Shown here: piece by piece, positions 7,610 to 16,579 of the stretch | Layout of the letters: every line of letters starts with the position of its first letter | Position numbering within the stretch: position 1 is the first letter of the stretch | Source of the DNA: Marivita sp. GX14005 | GTDB taxonomy: Bacteria > Pseudomonadota > Alphaproteobacteria > Rhodobacterales > Rhodobacteraceae | Assembly (NCBI RefSeq): GCF_023370775.1 | Contig: NZ_JAMCCQ010000007.1 | Coordinates: 17,227 to 81,226, forward strand | Direction of reading: 5' to 3' | Length of the DNA: 64,000 nucleotides | Program-made: the position numbers and the translations under genes | The notes under the pieces: generated by a model | Database searches by the model: none | What the model saw: the letters and a program-made list of their open reading frames with translations, nothing else | What the model was told of the DNA's origin: nothing

Positions 7610-9657
7610 TGCGCGGCTTCCAGGCTCGGCTGCGCCTGCCCCGCCGCGAGCCCGAAATGGCCCAGCCCTTCGAGCACGCCGCCGGCATGGGGCCGCTCGG
7701 CGTAATAGACATTGTCGCTGGTTAGCCGGTCCAGCAATTCGGGCAGCGCGTTGCCCACGACGATGGCGCGGCCCGCGCGCTCCAGCATATCGAGATCGTT
7801 GCCGCTGTCTCCGGCGACGATCACGTCGCTTGGTGCCAGCCCGAGCCGTTCGGTCACATGCGCCACCGCCGCGCCCTTGCCGCCCTGCGCCGGGATCACG
7901 TCGATGAGCCGGTCATGCGAGGCCACGACCCGTGCCGCCAGCCCGACCGCCTCGAGATGCCGCGCCAGCCGCTCGGCCTCCGCGCCGGTGCCGACGCCGC
8001 TGAGCTTCCAGCGACGCTGCTCGACCTCCGCCTGAAACGGCAGGCCGAAGGCGCGCATCGCGCGCAGGGTGGCGGCGCGGTCCCAATCCTCGTCCAGCCT
8101 TGCGGCATAGCGCGTATCAAGCGTGAAGGCCCCCGAGCCGCAACGGCGGTAGATCTCGGTGCCGACCGAAGCGATGAAGATCTCGGGCGGCGGCACGTTC
8201 CATTCGCGCAGCACCCGCCGCGCCTCGACGATGGAGCGCCCGGTGGCGACGGCGAAACGGGGCCGCGCCGCACGTTGCCAGCCCATCAGCGCGCGCAGCC
8301 CCTCGGTGCAGCCGGTGAGCGTGCCGTCGATATCGCTGACCAGCAGGCAGGGAGCGGCGGGGACAGCGGGGGCGGGCCGGGCGCTGGCCTCGCGGTAGAT
8401 CTTCTGCGCCTCGCGCGCCCATGCCGTCCAGTCGTAGCGCCAGATATTGCCCCGCCCGGCCCGCGCCGCGCGGTCCCATTCGGCCGCGTCCGTCAGCAGC
8501 CCGAGAATGGCCTCTCCGATCCCGGTCTCGCAGGCCGGATCGACGCAGCGCCCATGGCCGAGCGTCGCCACGATATCGGCCGGCCCGCCATTGCGCGTGG
8601 CCACCACCGGCAGCCCGTTCGCCGCTGCCTCCAGAACGGTCAGCCCGAAAGGCTCGTGCAGCGCCGGGTTGACGAAAACACCCCGCGTGCGGGCGGCGAA
8701 GGCGTAGAGCGCCTTGACCTCCGCGCTGTCATGCGCCGGCGGCAGGGCGGCCCTGCCGGCAAGGCCGGGCGCGGAGAGCGCGCGCGTCAGATCGCGCAGG
8801 ACACGGGCGCCTTCCTCTTCGCGCGCGCGGTGCTGGCCGGCGAGGATGACGAGATTGGCCTTGTCCTGCAGCGCCGGGCTGGCGGCATAGGCCCGCGCCA
8901 GCGCGGCGAGGTTCTTGCGCGAAACGGGCCGCGCGATGGCCAGGATCAACGGCTTTTCGGGATCGTCCAGATGCGGGGCAAGAAACGCCCGCGCGGCCGC
9001 GTGATCGGGCCGCGGCGCCAGCGTCACCCCCGGAGAGACGCGATGCACCCGCCGCTCCAGCCCGACCCCGTAGGCCGCGACCTGCCGCTCGCCTTCGTCG
9101 CGCGAGGAGACGATCACCGCATCGGCCTCATCGAGCGCGGCGCGCTCCTGCTCGATGCGGGCGGCCAGCACCGGATCGCCCTGCCCGGCCCCCAGGCATC
9201 CGCTCTTGTCGATGCCGAGCGAATGGGGCGTGTAGACGAAGGGGATGCCGAACGCGGCGCGCGCGGCGCGGGCCAGCAATGCGGCATCGGCGAAATGCGC
9301 ATGGATCAGGTCGGGCCTTTGCCGCGCATCGCGCAAGCTCTCCAGAAACGCCGCCTCCAGCGCGGGCAGCTCGGCCGCCAGTGCCTCCTTGGACAGATAG
9401 CCGGTATTGGCGGTGCGCAGCCGGCGGATGGTGAATTTCGGCCCGACCCTCTGATGCGCGCGCCCATAGACCTCACCCAGTTCGGGCACGTCGAAGGCGC
9501 GGGTGACCAGCTCCACCGCCGATATGTCGCGCCGCTCCGCCTGCGCCTGCGCCGCGCCCAGGATATAGGCGATATGCCCGCCGGTATCCTCGGTCAGCCC
9601 GTAGGGCACGTCGGGGGCGGTGATGCAGCCGCCCAGGGCGATATGCGTAATCTTCAC
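7606..9657 (-). CDS. Sucrose-phosphate-synthase-like glycosyltransferase fused to HAD-IIB phosphatase
   Basis: The 683-residue product joins two activities. Residues 1 to about 425 are a GT4 domain of the sucrose-phosphate-synthase type (GGCITAPDVPYGLTEDTGGH; donor motif HEPFGLTVLEAAANGLPVV). Residues about 435-683 form an HAD-IIB phosphatase with DIDGTLTG, GGKGAAVAHV and VAGDSGNDLDML. Such fusions make a sugar phosphate ester and hydrolyse it in one chain, for example sucrose or a related glycoside. I chose GTG at 9657 because AAGGAG lies 7 bases upstream and the N-terminus then reads VKITHIALGG; the longer frame to 9723 lacks a ribosome-binding site. It is the first gene of the four-gene GT operon. 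Confidence 0.85.
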   Translation of the reverse strand: MKITHIALGGCITAPDVPYGLTEDTGGHIAYILGAAQAQAERRDISAVELVTRAFDVPELGEVYGRAHQRVGPKFTIRRLRTANTGYLSKEALAAELPALEAAFLESLRDARQRPDLIHAHFADAALLARAARAAFGIPFVYTPHSLGIDKSGCLGAGQGDPVLAARIEQERAALDEADAVIVSSRDEGERQVAAYGVGLERRVHRVSPGVTLAPRPDHAAARAFLAPHLDDPEKPLILAIARPVSRKNLAALARAYAASPALQDKANLVILAGQHRAREEEGARVLRDLTRALSAPGLAGRAALPPAHDSAEVKALYAFAARTRGVFVNPALHEPFGLTVLEAAANGLPVVATRNGGPADIVATLGHGRCVDPACETGIGEAILGLLTDAAEWDRAARAGRGNIWRYDWTAWAREAQKIYREASARPAPAVPAAPCLLVSDIDGTLTGCTEGLRALMGWQRAARPRFAVATGRSIVEARRVLREWNVPPPEIFIASVGTEIYRRCGSGAFTLDTRYAARLDEDWDRAATLRAMRAFGLPFQAEVEQRRWKLSGVGTGAEAERLARHLEAVGLAARVVASHDRLIDVIPAQGGKGAAVAHVTERLGLAPSDVIVAGDSGNDLDMLERAGRAIVVGNALPELLDRLTSDNVYYAERPHAGGVLEGLGHFGLAAGQAQPSLEAAQ

Positions 9658-9801
9658 GTCGATGCTCCTTGAACGGAGTATCAACCACGATAAGGTCCCT
9701 GATGTTCCTATCGAAAAGATCATTTTCGGACCCGCTGGACCTTCCCGCGCCGCGCCCTAGACTCCCGCTGTCGGAACGGAACCGGCCGGGGGAAGAGGCC
9801 C

Positions 9802-10608
9802 ATGCGAACAGAGGATGCGGATCGCGGCGCGGGGCGGGACAGGCCCCGCTATCTCTTCATCGGCGGGCTGCACCGCTCGGGCACCTCGCTGACCGCGCGG
9901 CTGGCGGCGGAATTGCCAGGCGCGGGCGGCATCACCGGCGCGCCGGTGCCGGAGAACGAGGGCGTCTACCTGCAGGGCGCGATCCCGCATACCGCGCTGT
10001 TGGGCCGGCCGATGCAGTTCGCCACCGATCCGGCCGAGCATCTGACCGAGGCCCATCCGCTCAACACGCTGGAGACGAAGCTGCGGCTGGAGCGCGACTG
10101 GGCGCCCTGGTTCGAGGACGGCCTGCGCTGGCGGGTGGAGAAATCGCCGGTCAACCTGACCCGCACGCGGCTCTTGCAACAGCTTTTCCCGCTATCGCAA
10201 TTCCTGATCGTGCTGCGCCATCCCGAGGCCGTGGCGGCCTCGGTCGCGGGCTGGACGCCCCGCCCCCGCCCCGATCTGATCGATCACTGGATCGCCGCGC
10301 ATGAACGGCTCAAGGCCGATCTGCCCTATCTGCATGCCTGCCTGGTGCTGCGCTACGAGGACATCACCGCCGATCCCGGCCGCGCCCGCGCGCGGATCGC
10401 CGCGTTCCTGTCGCTGGACGCGGACGGCGCGGGCGGCGAGCCTGTCACCGATGGCAACGCGCAATATGCCGGCACTGACCCGATGAGCCCGGCGCAGGCC
10501 AGCGCCGCCGCGGACTGGGGCTATGCCCCCGGCCTGCGCTGCGCGCCGTGGCCGGGCCATGTCCGGCACCCGCTGCGCGCCGTGCTCCAGGCGGTGGAGC
10601 GGGCTTGA
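9802..10608 (+). CDS. Sulfotransferase-family protein
   Basis: The 268-residue protein begins RYLFIGGLHRSGTSLTARLA, the 5'-phosphosulfate (PAPS) binding loop of sulfotransferases (HRSGTS). It later has the 3'-phosphate-binding stretch QFLIVLRHPEAVAASV. These enzymes move sulfate from PAPS to a hydroxyl of a carbohydrate or other acceptor. It is transcribed divergently from the glycosyltransferase operon with 144 bp between starts, so it probably decorates the same glycoside. A GGAAGAGG ribosome-binding sequence precedes the ATG. Confidence 0.85.
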   Translation: MRTEDADRGAGRDRPRYLFIGGLHRSGTSLTARLAAELPGAGGITGAPVPENEGVYLQGAIPHTALLGRPMQFATDPAEHLTEAHPLNTLETKLRLERDWAPWFEDGLRWRVEKSPVNLTRTRLLQQLFPLSQFLIVLRHPEAVAASVAGWTPRPRPDLIDHWIAAHERLKADLPYLHACLVLRYEDITADPGRARARIAAFLSLDADGAGGEPVTDGNAQYAGTDPMSPAQASAAADWGYAPGLRCAPWPGHVRHPLRAVLQAVERA

Positions 10609-11324
10609 GCGTGGTTCAAGTATTCGCTCGGCAGGCTTCACTGTAAAAATTGGCATGATGCGGAATCCTTACTGAGCATAAAGTCTCTGGAAAACTCAGG
10701 CTCTTTGACTGTTACCTGACACGAAATCCTTTTTTCGCCCTCAATCTGCGTGACACCCAATACAGCGGACATGGTGGCCGTATGGCCCTCGTAAACCCTT
10801 GGATTCCGCGCTGTCTTACGCGACGGGTTCCATTGTCATGCGCTCCAAAAAAACCGTTTCAAGCTCCGCCGGAAGGCATCCCGCCTGCCCCGTCGCAGGC
10901 GCTTGGGCCAATGCGGGGGGCGCGGAGCATGAAGAGGCCGGAACCTCAGTGCGGCAGATCGGCAGGATATCGAGGATCGGACGAATGGTCAGGGATTTTG
11001 GCCTGCGCCACAAAGCGTCTCGCCCACGCCATTTGAACAAGGTCCCATATCTGCCCGTCTTAAAATCCGTAGCTTTCAAGACAAGCATCGATCAGCGCAG
11101 CCGGTTTGCCTGCTGTAACGCGAAACCGGCGCAAAATGCCGCCAGAGGTTTTTCTGCGGGTCCGCTTGAAAAGTTATGACTTTCGCAGCGTATGCGGCGC
11201 AGACGGCCGCGATCGGACAGGCAAGACGCTCTTGGTAAAGCGCAACACGAGATGCCCCGCGGCAGATTGCCGATACCTTGATGTGTCGATGCCTTCGTCT
11301 TCGATCCCGAGGTTCGACGGACGG
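10609..11324. other. Non-coding stretch of about 700 bp between convergent genes
   Basis: Open frames occur here on both strands, but none has consistent high-GC third positions, a ribosome-binding site and a recognisable protein. The stretch is richer in A/T than its flanks. It may be decayed sequence or hold small RNAs; I see no terminal repeats, tRNA or other definable element. Confidence 0.4.
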
Positions 11325-11909
11325 TCACCCCTCGAGCCGTATGGTTCGGAAGGTCAGGGAAAGGCGGCGGGCGCGGGGATGTTTACGTCCGGCCACGGTG
11401 TCGTTCTTCCGTGCGGCGATGCCATGGGTCCAGTCGTGCCGCGCCGCGCCGCACATCACCAGAAGGCTGCGAGGTGGTAGGGGCAGATCGATCCTTCCCG
11501 CACCGCATCGTTCGGCAAACCGCATCATGCAGGCCGAGAGCAGGCTCAGAGATGCGATGGTGTCGCCGAAACATGGCTGGCAATCGACATGGGCCGAGAT
11601 GCCCTGCCCCGGCATGTATTCATTGACGATGACCTGATCCGGCAAGGCCGCAAAATGCCCCTCCGTCGTCATCCGTTCCACCAGACACCCGAAAGGTTCG
11701 GGCCGCGGGCCAAGACGATCGCCCCGCCGGACACGCCGAGCCCGGTAGTCGTAGCGGTAGCCGTAATGCTGCACGCGACGTTTCAGATCGTCTTGCCAGG
11801 GCTGAGCATCAATCCACCGGACGAGCGCATCGGCCTCGGCTTGCGAAATGTAGCGGTGATGGCAAATCAGCCCGTCCGGACTGTCAGGCGGAAGAAGGGA
11901 AAGCTGCAA
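11325..11909 (-). CDS. alkB: AlkB-family Fe(II)/2-oxoglutarate dioxygenase
   Basis: The 194-residue product has the AlkB catalytic set. The metal ligands are HVD at residues 107-109 (QGISAHVDCQ) and His162 in WTHGI. The 2-oxoglutarate-binding arginines lie in RRLSLTFR near the C-terminus. Substrate-side NEYMPGQG is also conserved. AlkB enzymes remove alkyl groups from DNA or RNA bases by oxidation. It is the last gene of the minus-strand run that starts with the TRAP binding protein, only 14 bp after a 51-residue membrane protein gene. I do not see an Ada or LexA site in front of it. Confidence 0.88.
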   Translation of the reverse strand: MQLSLLPPDSPDGLICHHRYISQAEADALVRWIDAQPWQDDLKRRVQHYGYRYDYRARRVRRGDRLGPRPEPFGCLVERMTTEGHFAALPDQVIVNEYMPGQGISAHVDCQPCFGDTIASLSLLSACMMRFAERCGAGRIDLPLPPRSLLVMCGAARHDWTHGIAARKNDTVAGRKHPRARRLSLTFRTIRLEG

Positions 11910-11923
11910 GGCCGTCCCGCCGA

Positions 11924-12079
11924 TTACTTCCTGCCCGAGGAGGTGGCCAGGTCATAGGCCGCCAGCCCCAGCGTCAGCAGGGCCACGGCGATGAGGTCGG
12001 GGCTGGGCACCTTGATAACCAGGATGCCGACAAAGCCCGCCAGCACGGCGAAGGCGATGAGGGCCATGATGCGGTTCAT
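11924..12079 (-). CDS. Small membrane protein
   Basis: The gene encodes 51 residues, mostly two hydrophobic stretches (IMALIAFAVLAGFVGILVI and LIAVALLTLGLAAYDLA), so two short membrane helices are likely. The ATG overlaps the stop of the upstream amidase gene (ATGA), which argues that it is real and translationally coupled. I recognise no family. A hydrophobic partner of the TRAP or amidase system is possible but unproven. Confidence 0.6.
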   Translation of the reverse strand: MNRIMALIAFAVLAGFVGILVIKVPSPDLIAVALLTLGLAAYDLATSSGRK

Positions 12080-13398
12080 GTCGTTTCTCCCGCGCTTTGG
12101 GTCCAATCGTAGAGCCATTGCGCGCTGCGAAGCAAGCGGGCATCGCCGCCGCGCGGCCCGACGAGCTGCGCACCGAGCGGCAGGCCATCCGCCTCCAGGA
12201 TCGGCACGGTGACGGCGGGCGTGCGGCAGAGCGTCCAGAGACCGTTGAAGATCGAGTCCCCCGTCGTCTCCAGCCCCGGCGCGGGGCCGAGCGCGGCGGG
12301 ACACAGGATCGCGTCGCAGCGCGAGAACACTTCATCCAGCGCGGCATTGAGCACATCGGGCCAGTCGAGCGCGGCGATATAGTCGCCCGCAAGAACCTGT
12401 TTGCCCTCCGCCATCGCCTCGCGCACCGCGTCCCCTATGCCGCGCCGCCCGTCATAGCGGTGAAAGCAGCGCGCCATTTCGGCGATGTTGATGCGATAGC
12501 GGATATCGGCGGCCTCGTCGAAGAGCGCCGGGAGGGTGAATTCGAAGGCCTGCTCGCCCAGGGCTTCGGTGAGTTCGGCCAGCGCGTCCTTCGTCTCGGG
12601 CGCCGCGCGGTCCCAGGCGGGCGGGCGCAGCACGGCGAAGACGGGCGGCAGCGGTGCGCCCGCGTCCACGGTTTTCAGCAAGTGCGGCGGCGGCATCGGC
12701 ACGCCCGCGCGTTCGGGCGCGAAAAGCGTTTCGCAAAGCAGCGCGGCCTCGCGCGGGGTGGCGGAAAAGACGCCCACCGTGTCGAGGCTGGGCGATTGCG
12801 CCAGCACGCCGCGCCTGGAGATCGCGTCGAATGTCGGCTTGAAGCCGGTCACGCCGCAAAAGGCCGCCGGGCGGATCACCGACCCGCCGGTCTGCGTGCC
12901 CACGGCCAGCGGCGCCATGCCCGCCGCGACGGCTGCCGCGGAGCCCGAGGAGGAGCCGCCCGGCGTGCAATCGAGATTATGCGGGTTGCGCGTCTTGCCC
13001 GGTGTCATGAAGGCCAGTTCCGCCGTCACCGTCTTGCCCAGGATCAGCGCGCCGGCCGCGCGAAGCTGGCGCACCAGTTCGGCATCCTCGGAGGGCACGC
13101 GGCCCGCATCGACGGCGGTGCCGTTCTCGGTCGGAATGCGCGCGGTGTCGATCACGTCCTTGAGCGCGACGGGCAGCCCGTGCAGTGGGCCGATGGGCCG
13201 CCCTGCCCTGCGCTGCTTGTCGAGCATCTGGGCTTGCCGGCGCACATAGTCGGCATCGAACCAGCAGAAGGCACCGATGTCGCCGTCGGCTTCCTCGATC
13301 CGGGCGATCTGCGCCTCGGCCACATCGGCCGCCGAGATCTCGCCGCGCGCGACGCGGTCGCGCAGGGCAACGGCATCCGCCGCAGGGGCATCAGCCAT
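12076..13398 (-). CDS. Amidase-signature family hydrolase
   Basis: This 440-residue enzyme carries the Ser-cisSer-Lys triad of the amidase signature family: Lys80 in LPVALKDVID, cis-Ser149 in the TPGGSSSGSAAAVAAG loop, and nucleophile Ser173 in QTGGSVIRPA. It hydrolyses an amide bond; the exact substrate is unknown. The GatA role is unlikely because there is no GatB or GatC nearby. The gene starts inside the end of the TRAP large-permease gene (8-bp overlap), so it probably processes the amide imported by that transporter. I chose the ATG at 13398 over a longer frame to 13440 because only the shorter protein aligns with the family start. Confidence 0.85.
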   Translation of the reverse strand: MADAPAADAVALRDRVARGEISAADVAEAQIARIEEADGDIGAFCWFDADYVRRQAQMLDKQRRAGRPIGPLHGLPVALKDVIDTARIPTENGTAVDAGRVPSEDAELVRQLRAAGALILGKTVTAELAFMTPGKTRNPHNLDCTPGGSSSGSAAAVAAGMAPLAVGTQTGGSVIRPAAFCGVTGFKPTFDAISRRGVLAQSPSLDTVGVFSATPREAALLCETLFAPERAGVPMPPPHLLKTVDAGAPLPPVFAVLRPPAWDRAAPETKDALAELTEALGEQAFEFTLPALFDEAADIRYRINIAEMARCFHRYDGRRGIGDAVREAMAEGKQVLAGDYIAALDWPDVLNAALDEVFSRCDAILCPAALGPAPGLETTGDSIFNGLWTLCRTPAVTVPILEADGLPLGAQLVGPRGGDARLLRSAQWLYDWTQSAGETT

Positions 13399-14809
13399 AA
13401 AACAGCTCCGGCAGGTAATAGACGATCTGCGGGAAGACATACATCAGCACCATCGACAGGATGACGCAGACGAGGAACGGCAGGCAGCCGGCGAAGATCT
13501 CGGTCAGCTTGACCTGCGGCGGCGCGATGCCCTTGAGGTAATAGGCCGACATCGCCATCGGCGGGGTCAGGAAACTGGTCTGCAGGTTGAGCGCCACCAG
13601 CACGCCGAAGAAAAGCGGGTCGATCTCGAAGATGAGCAGCAGCGGCAGGAAGATCGGCACGAAGATGATGATGATCTCGGACCATTCCAGCGGCCAGCCC
13701 AGCAAAAAGATGATGAGCTGCGCCAGGATCAGGAACATGATCGGCGTGAGGTTCAGCGATTGCACGAATTCGCTGATCACATGCTCGCCGCCCAGATAGG
13801 AAAAGACCGACGAGAAGGTGTAGGAGCCGACGAAGAGCCAGCAGACCATCGCCGTGGTGCGCACCGTCAGATAGACGCTTTCGCGCAGGCGCTGCCATGT
13901 CATCGCGCGGTAGAGCACCGCCAGAAGGATGCCGCCGAGCGCGCCGATGGAAGCCGCTTCGGTCGGGGTGGCGAGGCCGAAGAGGATCGAGCCCAGAACC
14001 GCCAGGATCAGGAAGGCCAGCGGCAGGAAGGATGTCAGCATCATCATCGCCAGCTTGCCGCCCGGCACGTCGGGGATATCCTCCGCGGTGGGCCTCGGCG
14101 CAACGCTGGGCTGCAGGATCGACCGGCCCACCACATAGACGAGGTAAAGCCCGGTCAGCGTCAGCCCCGGCAGCAATGCGCCCGCGTAAAGCCGCACGAT
14201 CGACACGTTGGAGGCCGCCGCATAGACGATAAGCATGATCGAGGGCGGAATGAGGATGCCCAGCGTGCCGCCGGCGCAGATGATGCCGGAGGCGAAACTG
14301 TGCGAATAGCGCGCCTTGAGCATCGCCGGCAGCGCCAGCAGCCCCATCAGCGTCACCACCGCGCCGACGATGCCGGTGGCGGTGGCGAACAGCGCGCAGG
14401 TGATGAGCGCTGCGACCCCCATGGAGCCCGGCACGTTGCGCGAGGCGATGTTGAGCGTGTCGAACAGGCGCGTGACGATATTGGCCCGCTCCACGATATA
14501 GCCCATGAAGAGGAAAAGCGGCACCGCCGTCAGCACCTCGTTCGACATCACCGTGTAGGTCTGGTTCACGAAGAGGTCGAATATCCGGTTGTTGAACAGC
14601 CCGTCTATCCAGAGGCTCGTGCTGTCCCACCAACTGGCCGTTTCGGCATCGAGCCGGTCATAGGCGCGCCACATGCGGCGTTCGTCGAAATAGGCGTAAT
14701 AGCCGAACCCGATGCCCATCGCCATCAGCGTGAAGGCGATGGGAAACCCCAGGAAGACAAAGACGATGAACAGGCCCAGCATGAACAGGGCGACCTGCGG
14801 ATCGGTCAT
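13391..14809 (-). CDS. dctM: TRAP transporter large permease (DctM)
   Basis: The product has 472 residues and about 12 membrane helices (for example LFMLGLFIVFVFLGFPIAFT and IVGAVVTLMGLLALPAML). It includes the family stretch ASGIICAGGTLGILIPPSIM. DctM is the sodium-coupled transport subunit of tripartite ATP-independent periplasmic transporters. Its start overlaps the stop of dctQ (ATGA) and its end overlaps the amidase start. The insertion around residues 45-80 (DRLDAETASWWDST) occurs in the subgroup transporting larger organic acids. Confidence 0.93.
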   Translation of the reverse strand: MTDPQVALFMLGLFIVFVFLGFPIAFTLMAMGIGFGYYAYFDERRMWRAYDRLDAETASWWDSTSLWIDGLFNNRIFDLFVNQTYTVMSNEVLTAVPLFLFMGYIVERANIVTRLFDTLNIASRNVPGSMGVAALITCALFATATGIVGAVVTLMGLLALPAMLKARYSHSFASGIICAGGTLGILIPPSIMLIVYAAASNVSIVRLYAGALLPGLTLTGLYLVYVVGRSILQPSVAPRPTAEDIPDVPGGKLAMMMLTSFLPLAFLILAVLGSILFGLATPTEAASIGALGGILLAVLYRAMTWQRLRESVYLTVRTTAMVCWLFVGSYTFSSVFSYLGGEHVISEFVQSLNLTPIMFLILAQLIIFLLGWPLEWSEIIIIFVPIFLPLLLIFEIDPLFFGVLVALNLQTSFLTPPMAMSAYYLKGIAPPQVKLTEIFAGCLPFLVCVILSMVLMYVFPQIVYYLPELFYG

Positions 14810-15390
14810 GGATGGGCGTCCTTTTCTGCCTCTGCGGCCTTCTGCATCAGCAGATCCTCGGTTTCGAACACGTCCTCATCCGCCTTGAGCCAGACGCCCG
14901 TGCGGATGCAGTGGATACAGCGCATCACCTCGGCGATGCCCTGGATGAAGAGCAGGATGCCGGCGGCGACCATCGCGGTCTTGAACTGGTAGATCGGGAT
15001 GCCCGCCGGGCTGTTGACCGACACCTCGCCGTAAGCCCACGACCGGTCGGCGTATTTCCAGCCCGCCAGGATCAGCGCCAGCACGCCGGGAAAGAAGAAC
15101 AGGAAGTAAAGCACCAGATCGACCCGCGCCTGCCAGCGCGTGGACCAGAGCCGGTAGAGGAAGTCGCCCCGCACATGGCCGCCCCGCGACAGCGTATAGG
15201 CACCGCCCATCATGAAGAGCGTGCCATACATGATAAAGGACACATCGAGCGCCCAGACGGTCGGGCTGTTGAAGAGGTAGCGCACCACCACCTCGTAGCC
15301 GGTGCCGACCGCCATGAAGATGATCAGCCACGCGAACGCCTTGCCGAACCACGCGGAAAGGGCGTCGGCGAAGCGGATGTAACTCAGCAA
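14806..15390 (-). CDS. dctQ: TRAP transporter small permease (DctQ)
   Basis: The protein has about 194 residues and four predicted membrane helices (FAWLIIFMAVGTGYEVVVRY, LDVSFIMYGTLFMMGGAYTL, VLYFLFFFPGVLALILAGW, TAMVAAGILLFIQGIAEVM). DctQ pairs with DctM in the membrane. I favour a TTG start at 15390, which gives the usual LSYIRFADAL opening and has GGGAGGG about 9 bases upstream. A TTG at 15408 would add six residues. The gene follows dctP after a short gap filled by a GC-rich hairpin. Confidence 0.9.
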   Translation of the reverse strand: MLSYIRFADALSAWFGKAFAWLIIFMAVGTGYEVVVRYLFNSPTVWALDVSFIMYGTLFMMGGAYTLSRGGHVRGDFLYRLWSTRWQARVDLVLYFLFFFPGVLALILAGWKYADRSWAYGEVSVNSPAGIPIYQFKTAMVAAGILLFIQGIAEVMRCIHCIRTGVWLKADEDVFETEDLLMQKAAEAEKDAHP

Positions 15391-15414
15391 GGTTTCGTCC
15401 CTCCCCAAGGGTGG

Positions 15415-15441
15415 GGCCCCTGCCCTTTGCGGGAAGGGGCC
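15415..15441 (-). terminator. Intercistronic hairpin after dctP
   Basis: GGCCCCTGCCC pairs with GGGAAGGGGCC (10 of 11 positions) around the loop TTTGC. It begins 7 bp past the dctP stop and ends before dctQ. Because dctQ continues the operon, it more likely protects or attenuates the message so that binding protein exceeds permease than fully terminates. Confidence 0.55.
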
Positions 15442-15448
15442 GCTTGCA

Positions 15449-16579
15449 TCACAGGTTCAGCTTGCCGGGGAAGTAGTGCTCGTAGGCGAGCTGGTAGTCG
15501 GGCGAGTTCATCAACTCGTAATAGACCACCTGGTCCACCCATTCGCGCTGGCTGTCGAGGCATTTCTTCATGAAGGGATCCTGCTCCAGCTCGGGGATGA
15601 GCGCGTCCCAGGCGTCGAGCTGGGCGGCGAGGATTTCCTCGGAGGTGCGCTGCACATCCACCCCGGCCTCGTCGCGCAGATAGGCCAGATCGGCCGAGTA
15701 GCGCCGCGCCGCCTTGGCGACATTCGCGGTCGAGACCGCCTCGACGCCATGAATGAGGATCGCCTTGAGATCGGGCTCCATGTCCTCGAGCGTGAGCCCG
15801 TTGAACAGGAACTCGAAGCTCTCGGACGCCTGGTGATACGACGACAGGATATAGTTCTTGGCCACGTCCTGCGCGCCGAAATCGCGGTCCGAGGAGGGGT
15901 TGTTGAACTCGAACGCGTCGATCACGCCGCGCTCCATCGCCGGAACGATCTCGCCGCCGGGAAGCTGCGCCACGGACATGCCGAGCTTGTTCATCAGATC
16001 GGCCGCAAGCCCCACGGTGCGATACTTGAAACCGTCAAGATCGGAGACCTTGCTCACCGGATCCTTGAACCAGCCGAAGGGCTGGGCGGGCATCGGGAAG
16101 GCCATGTAGCCATCCACGTCGAGCCCCATGATGTCCTGCGTCAGCTCGTCGTAAAGCGCCTTGCCGCCGCCCTCGTAGAACCAGTTCATCATCGTGGTGG
16201 CCGAGCCGCCGAAGACCGGCCCGGTGCCGAAGAGCGAGGCGGCCTTGTTCTTGCCGTACCAGTAGACCGGCACGTCATGGCCGATATCGAGCAGCCCGTC
16301 ATTGACCGCATCCAGCACCTGGAACGCCCCCACGACCGCGCCGGCCGGCAGCAGGTCGATCTTGAGCCGCCCGCCGGCCATGGCCTCGACGCGGGTGACG
16401 TAATCCTGCGCCATCTCCTGCCAGATGTTCGAGGACGGCCAGGCCGTCTGCATCTTGAGCACCATCGGCGATTGCGCCAGCACCGCCGGCGCGGCCAGCC
16501 CGGCGACCCCGGCCGCACTGCCGCCCAGAGCGGCCTTCTTCAGAAAGGACCGGCGGCCCATCTTGTCGGAATTCGTCAT
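15449..16579 (-). CDS. dctP: TRAP transporter substrate-binding protein (DctP/TakP-like)
   Basis: The 376-residue product begins with a Tat signal (RRSFLKKAALGGSAAG at residues 9-24, then APAVLAQS). The mature part has the DctP features LLPAGAVVGAFQVLDAVNDG, GLAADLMNKLGMSVAQLPGG and FEFNNPSSDRDFGA. This matches the subgroup that includes the 2-oxoacid binder TakP, which is exported folded. The ligand here may be an amide or keto acid given the downstream amidase; this is inferred. It heads the dctPQM-amidase-small protein-alkB operon. Confidence 0.9.
   Translation of the reverse strand: MTNSDKMGRRSFLKKAALGGSAAGVAGLAAPAVLAQSPMVLKMQTAWPSSNIWQEMAQDYVTRVEAMAGGRLKIDLLPAGAVVGAFQVLDAVNDGLLDIGHDVPVYWYGKNKAASLFGTGPVFGGSATTMMNWFYEGGGKALYDELTQDIMGLDVDGYMAFPMPAQPFGWFKDPVSKVSDLDGFKYRTVGLAADLMNKLGMSVAQLPGGEIVPAMERGVIDAFEFNNPSSDRDFGAQDVAKNYILSSYHQASESFEFLFNGLTLEDMEPDLKAILIHGVEAVSTANVAKAARRYSADLAYLRDEAGVDVQRTSEEILAAQLDAWDALIPELEQDPFMKKCLDSQREWVDQVVYYELMNSPDYQLAYEHYFPGKLNL

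Noticed and set aside
10799..11480. Open frames in the gap between the sulfotransferase and alkB genes
   Set aside because: Codon use is irregular, ribosome-binding sites are missing and no recognisable protein results.
12076..13398. Calling the amidase a GatA subunit
   Set aside because: No gatB or gatC lies nearby, and the gene is embedded in a TRAP operon.
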